Shown piece by piece: positions 5,323 to 7,208 of a stretch of 7,208 nucleotides of DNA. Source of the DNA: Prevotella sp. (GTDB lineage: Bacteria; Bacteroidota; Bacteroidia; Bacteroidales; Bacteroidaceae). The notes under the pieces are model-generated. The model had not been told where the DNA came from, did not search any database, and saw nothing but the letters and a program-made list of their open reading frames with translations. How positions within the stretch are numbered: the stretch's first letter is position 1; the number at the start of each line of letters is the position of its first letter. Both the position numbers and the translations under genes were made by a program. Location: positions 1 to 7,208 of the forward strand of contig JAFPAS010000073.1 of assembly GCA_017424205.1 (NCBI GenBank). Reading direction: 5' to 3'.

Positions 5323-7208
5323 ATGGAGCAAAATGCTGAAATGAATCTCGCATGGCAATACCTTGAAGGAACAAATATATCTGTGTTCCTTACAGGTAAG
5401 GCAGGCACTGGCAAGACGACATTTCTGAAAAAGCTTAGGGAGAGATTACCCAAGCGTATGGTAGTGCTTGCACCGACAGGTGTGGCTGCTATTAATGCAA
5501 ACGGTCAGACAATACATTCGTTCTTTCAGTTGCCATTCACTCCTTTTGTTCCTGGTATGAAAACGGATGACGAACGGAAGCATTTCAGAATAAGCAAGGA
5601 GAAAAAGAACTTGTTTAGAACTGTTGACTTGCTGGTGATTGACGAGGTGTCAATGGTGCGTGCGGATTTGCTTGATGCTATTGATGCTACGCTAAGACGT
5701 TACCGTAATCCACTCGAACCGTTTGGCGGTGTTCAGCTACTCCTTGTCGGCGACCTGCAGCAGCTTGCTCCTGTCGTGAAGGACGATGAATGGCAGATCT
5801 TATCAAAATATTACGACACCCCGTATTTCTTCGGCTCTAATGCATTGAAATCCTTACGATACGTCACAATAGAACTCAAGCATATCTATCGTCAGCAGGA
5901 TAAGCAGTTCATAGATATATTGGCATCAATACGAGAGAACCGGGTGACGAATGAGGTGATAGACGCGCTTAATGCAAGATATATCCCTGGATTTAGTGTT
6001 GAGAGCGATGCAGGAGAAACTGATGTCCAGAACATGTGGATTCATCTCACCACTCACAATCGTACAGCAAATGCATACAACGAAAAGCGGATGGAGCGCT
6101 TGAAAGTTTCAGAGCATACATTTACTGCAAAGATAGAAGGTGTATTCCCTGAATACTCTTATCCTACAGATGTCACTCTCAATCTGAAAGTAGGAGCACA
6201 AGTGATGTTTGTAAAGAACGACTCATCGCCAGAGAAACGTTATTATAACGGTAAGATGGGTATTGTTGACGATATTGTGAGCGAAGGCATTGTTGTAAAA
6301 ACACGGAATGAAACAACCGCAGCGACAGAATATATCGTAGTGTCTACTGAAGTATGGGAAAATATAAAATACTCTCTCGACGAAAAGACAAAAGAAATAA
6401 AGGAGGAGGTGGAAGGTGTGTTCCGCCAATATCCTTTACGATTAGCATGGGCAATTACGGTGCATAAATCGCAGGGCTTGACGTTTAGTCATGCTGTGCT
6501 TGATGTCAACCACTCATTTGCTCATGGACAGGTGTATGTAGCGCTATCCCGTTGCCGCTCGCTTGAAGGGTTGGTGTTGTCATCACCATTGAATACGCGC
6601 AGCATCATTACAGATTCAAGGGTGGGAGATTTCGTTCATTATGCCATTGTTCATAGTCAGACAGCGCAGCAGTATCTTCCAATGCAGAAGTTCGAATATT
6701 TCTGTACGCTCCTGAATGAACTATTCTCATTTGACACCCTGTTAAGAGATTTCGACCATCTAAAGCGTGTGGCATGTACAAATCTCCCTGCTTCGCAAGA
6801 GACATATCTCAATATGTTGCATTATGTGCGTCAGGTAATTGATGCAGACATAATTGAGGTGGCAAGAAAGTTCAAGATACAGTATGGCAGAATCCTGTCT
6901 GATGCTGGCACTGATTACGGAAGCTCGGAGGTGTTGCAGCAGCGCATAACCAGTGCAGCAGCGTATTTTGAACAGAAAACCACCGAGATTGTATGTCCGT
7001 TGCTTGATGCCACAAAAGTTGTCACCAACGGATTGAAGAATAAAGCAACAGCTAAGCAGATGACGATAGCATACGATGCTTTGCGCCTTTCGTGCGATAT
7101 TAAAGCCGGAACGCTAAAAGAAGCGAAGGAAAAGGGATTCGAGATACATTCCTACATATCATCAAAAGCCAAATCATCAATCAACGACGAGAGGAAACGT
7201 CGCGTGTC
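5323..7208 (+). CDS. Pif1/Dda-like superfamily 1 DNA helicase, 3' end missing
   Basis: The frame opened by the ATG at 5323 stays open for 628 codons to the right edge. It shows the motifs of a 5'-3' superfamily 1B helicase of the Pif1/RecD/Dda group in order: Walker A GKAGTGKTT (25-33), motif Ia APTGVAAINANGQTIHSFF (50-68), Walker B VIDEVSM (105-111), motif III GDLQQLAPV (143-151), ELKHIYRQQD (184-193), LTTHNRTANAYN (242-253), motif V AITVHKSQGLTF (377-388) and motif VI VYVALSRCRSLEGL (404-417). These couple ATP hydrolysis to DNA unwinding. Residues 430 onward are a charged, mainly helical extension of at least 200 residues outside the helicase core, of a kind that in Bacteroidetes homologues may end in a helix-turn-helix or HRDC-like domain; that part is not visible. 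A second ATG at codon 7 is an alternative start. Roles in replication or recombination are inferred. Confidence 0.92.
   Translation, partial: MEQNAEMNLAWQYLEGTNISVFLTGKAGTGKTTFLKKLRERLPKRMVVLAPTGVAAINANGQTIHSFFQLPFTPFVPGMKTDDERKHFRISKEKKNLFRTVDLLVIDEVSMVRADLLDAIDATLRRYRNPLEPFGGVQLLLVGDLQQLAPVVKDDEWQILSKYYDTPYFFGSNALKSLRYVTIELKHIYRQQDKQFIDILASIRENRVTNEVIDALNARYIPGFSVESDAGETDVQNMWIHLTTHNRTANAYNEKRMERLKVSEHTFTAKIEGVFPEYSYPTDVTLNLKVGAQVMFVKNDSSPEKRYYNGKMGIVDDIVSEGIVVKTRNETTAATEYIVVSTEVWENIKYSLDEKTKEIKEEVEGVFRQYPLRLAWAITVHKSQGLTFSHAVLDVNHSFAHGQVYVALSRCRSLEGLVLSSPLNTRSIITDSRVGDFVHYAIVHSQTAQQYLPMQKFEYFCTLLNELFSFDTLLRDFDHLKRVACTNLPASQETYLNMLHYVRQVIDADIIEVARKFKIQYGRILSDAGTDYGSSEVLQQRITSAAAYFEQKTTEIVCPLLDATKVVTNGLKNKATAKQMTIAYDALRLSCDIKAGTLKEAKEKGFEIHSYISSKAKSSINDERKRRV

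Noticed and set aside
6223..6429. Open 68-codon minus-strand frame
   Set aside because: It is antisense to the helicase between its core motifs and has no independent support.
1..7208. CRISPR array, insertion sequence, phage or toxin-antitoxin module
   Set aside because: No regularly spaced direct repeats, terminal inverted repeats, transposase, integrase or small paired genes were seen on reading both strands.

Overview
The window looks like chromosomal DNA from a member of the Bacteroidales, most likely Prevotellaceae. Three things point there. Two genes have close matches to the Bacteroidetes promoter box TAnnTTTG (TAACTTTG), one of them with a TTG element exactly 20 bases upstream, and a third gene has a weaker match. 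A-rich leaders stand in for Shine-Dalgarno sites. A secreted protein ends in the YDLSGK...GKKIIRK type of tail common in Prevotella and Bacteroides exported proteins. Genus level is inference. No tRNA, rRNA, CRISPR array, insertion sequence or phage gene was seen.

Layout from left to right. A MATE-type membrane transporter (minus strand, its 3' part off the left edge) is divergent from a plus-strand flavodoxin-ferredoxin fusion protein of the EFR1 type (677-1510). Next comes a secreted multidomain protein (1745-3289) with its own promoter and a roughly 100-base leader containing a hairpin. It has a signal peptide, an N-terminal beta-rich domain, an Ig-like domain, two tandem OB-fold-like domains and a sorting-type C-terminus. 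A strong hairpin (3321-3358) closes that unit. uxaC, glucuronate (uronate) isomerase (3642-5057), has its own promoter candidate and is followed by a terminator with a 15-bp stem and a U tract. Last is a Pif1/Dda-like superfamily 1 DNA helicase (5323 to the right edge), cut off before its stop.

The genes look like separate transcription units rather than one operon. The only metabolic gene, uxaC, feeds D-glucuronate or D-galacturonate into the hexuronate pathway. That fits a gut or oral polysaccharide degrader, but no partner gene of the pathway is in view. The secreted protein is the least understood gene: its domain layout suggests binding rather than catalysis, and its ligand cannot be read from the sequence. 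I did not find convincing evidence for a new multi-gene system. The best leads are the secreted tandem OB-fold protein with its structured leader, and the C-terminal extension of the helicase.
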